Below, one piece after another: positions 9,334-10,033 of a DNA stretch of 10,033 nucleotides. Source of the DNA: CAUZFZ01 sp963579025 (GTDB taxonomy: Bacteria > Planctomycetota > Planctomycetia > Planctomycetales > Planctomycetaceae); assembly GCA_963579025.1 (NCBI GenBank), contig CAUZFZ010000256.1:1-10033 (forward strand), written 5' to 3'. How positions within the stretch are numbered: the stretch's first letter is position 1; the number at the start of each line of letters is the position of its first letter. The position numbers and the translations under genes are program-made. The notes beneath the pieces were generated by a model. That model did not search any database, was not told where the DNA came from, and saw nothing but the letters and a program-made list of their open reading frames with translations.

Positions 9334-10033
9334 ATGTATTCGCCCAGACGCTCATGCCATCGGCGTATCTACAGGCTGCACTCGACTGTTGCATTGGGAG
9401 TGTTGACCGTCCTCATTGCTGCCGCATCTCATGCGGCAGCCGCCACGATTCGAGTTCCGCAGGACCACAATACGATTCAGGCCGGAATCGACGCCGCCAG
9501 CTCCGGCGATGTGGTTGTCGTTGACGCGGGAACCTACAAGGAACGCATTCACCTGAAGCCGGGAATCACGGTCCGGAGCACCGGCGACGACAGCAAAGGC
9601 AAGCTCGGCCTGCAGCGCGCTGAAGCAACCATCATTGACGGCAACGTTGCAGGCGCGAAAGCCCCGGGCGTGACGATGGACGAGGACGCGACGCTTGACG
9701 GATTCAGCGTAACGGGGATAGGCCAGTACGACGAAGAACGCTGGAAGAAACACCACGCCACGCAGGGGGAAGAGCAGGCGAAGGAACCGATCGGAGCGCC
9801 GGGCACAGCTGGAATCGCCGTTCTGGGAGTCACGCGTTGCACGGTGACCAACAACATCGTGCATCACATTGGCTACACGGGCATCGGAATCACAGGGGCG
9901 AAAGGCAAGCATGTCTCGCCGCACATCTTTCGCAACGTGACCTACCGGAATATGGGCGGCGGAATCGGGTCCATGCGGGGCTCGACGGCGATTATCGAAG
10001 AGAACATCTGCTTCGAGAACTTCTATGCCGGCA
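9334..10033 (+). CDS. Secreted right-handed beta-helix protein, 3' end outside window
   Basis: An open frame of at least 233 codons runs off the right edge. ATG 9334 is preceded by AGGAG (9321-9325) at eight-base spacing, a strong site. An Arg-rich n-region and hydrophobic stretch STVALGVLTVLIAAA (17-31) form a signal peptide, probably cleaved near HAAAA-T. The mature start TIRVPQDHNTIQAGIDAA (38-55) followed by GDVVVVDAGTYKERI (58-72) is the classic opening of pectin-lyase-fold parallel beta-helix proteins (NosD/DUF1565/PbH1 type). Short coil repeats follow: VTNNIVHHIGYTGIGITG (171-188), HIFRNVTYRNMGGGIGS (197-213), AIIEENICFEN (219-229). Residues about 130-155 form a charged insertion (DEERWKKHH and following). 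Such proteins often bind or cleave polysaccharides, but no catalytic residues can be assigned from this part. It may be co-transcribed with the MarR gene. Confidence 0.9.
   Translation, partial: MYSPRRSCHRRIYRLHSTVALGVLTVLIAAASHAAAATIRVPQDHNTIQAGIDAASSGDVVVVDAGTYKERIHLKPGITVRSTGDDSKGKLGLQRAEATIIDGNVAGAKAPGVTMDEDATLDGFSVTGIGQYDEERWKKHHATQGEEQAKEPIGAPGTAGIAVLGVTRCTVTNNIVHHIGYTGIGITGAKGKHVSPHIFRNVTYRNMGGGIGSMRGSTAIIEENICFENFYAG

Overview
The window looks like chromosome of a member of the phylum Planctomycetota. The strongest evidence is a minus-strand cluster of protein types that are abundant and highly multiplied in that phylum: a PSCyt1/DUF1549/DUF1553 ('PSD1') cytochrome-type protein and a DUF1501 alkaline-phosphatase-like protein with a twin-arginine leader. 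A secreted beta-propeller protein of a glycoside-hydrolase-like type lies between them. Long intergenic stretches and many export signals also fit. I cannot place it below phylum.

Layout, left to right. Positions 1-1361 hold no gene I can defend; they contain weak hairpins and one copy (about 553-649) of a diverged repeat. From 7131 down to 1362 on the minus strand, in transcription order, come the PSD1 protein (7131-4597), a 270-base gap with a hairpin just after the first stop, the beta-propeller protein (4326-2803) and the DUF1501 protein (2747-1362). Positions 7132-7909 are intergenic between divergent units. They hold a -10-like element for the minus unit, the second repeat copy (about 7297-7393, collinear with the first) and a sigma70-like promoter for the plus unit. 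On the plus strand follow a secreted metallo-beta-lactamase-fold gene split by a frameshift (7910-8777), a MarR-type regulator overlapping it by ATGA (8774-9265), a 9-bp inverted repeat (9287-9316) and the 5' part of a secreted right-handed beta-helix protein that runs off the window (9334-10033).

How the genes may work together. The three minus-strand genes all encode exported proteins and share strand and order, so I infer one envelope or periplasmic unit. PSD1 and DUF1501 genes commonly occur as pairs in planctomycetes and their biochemistry is not established; the propeller between them hints at a carbohydrate or sulfated-polysaccharide substrate. The plus-strand genes look like a small regulated unit, MBL hydrolase plus MarR, possibly read through into the beta-helix gene. 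The regulator's start is coupled to the reading frame downstream of the frameshift.

Nothing here is clearly a new defence or mobile system. The points most worth a second look are the paired intergenic repeat, the MBL frameshift and its effect on MarR coupling, the inverted repeat before the beta-helix gene, and the composition of the three-gene unit.
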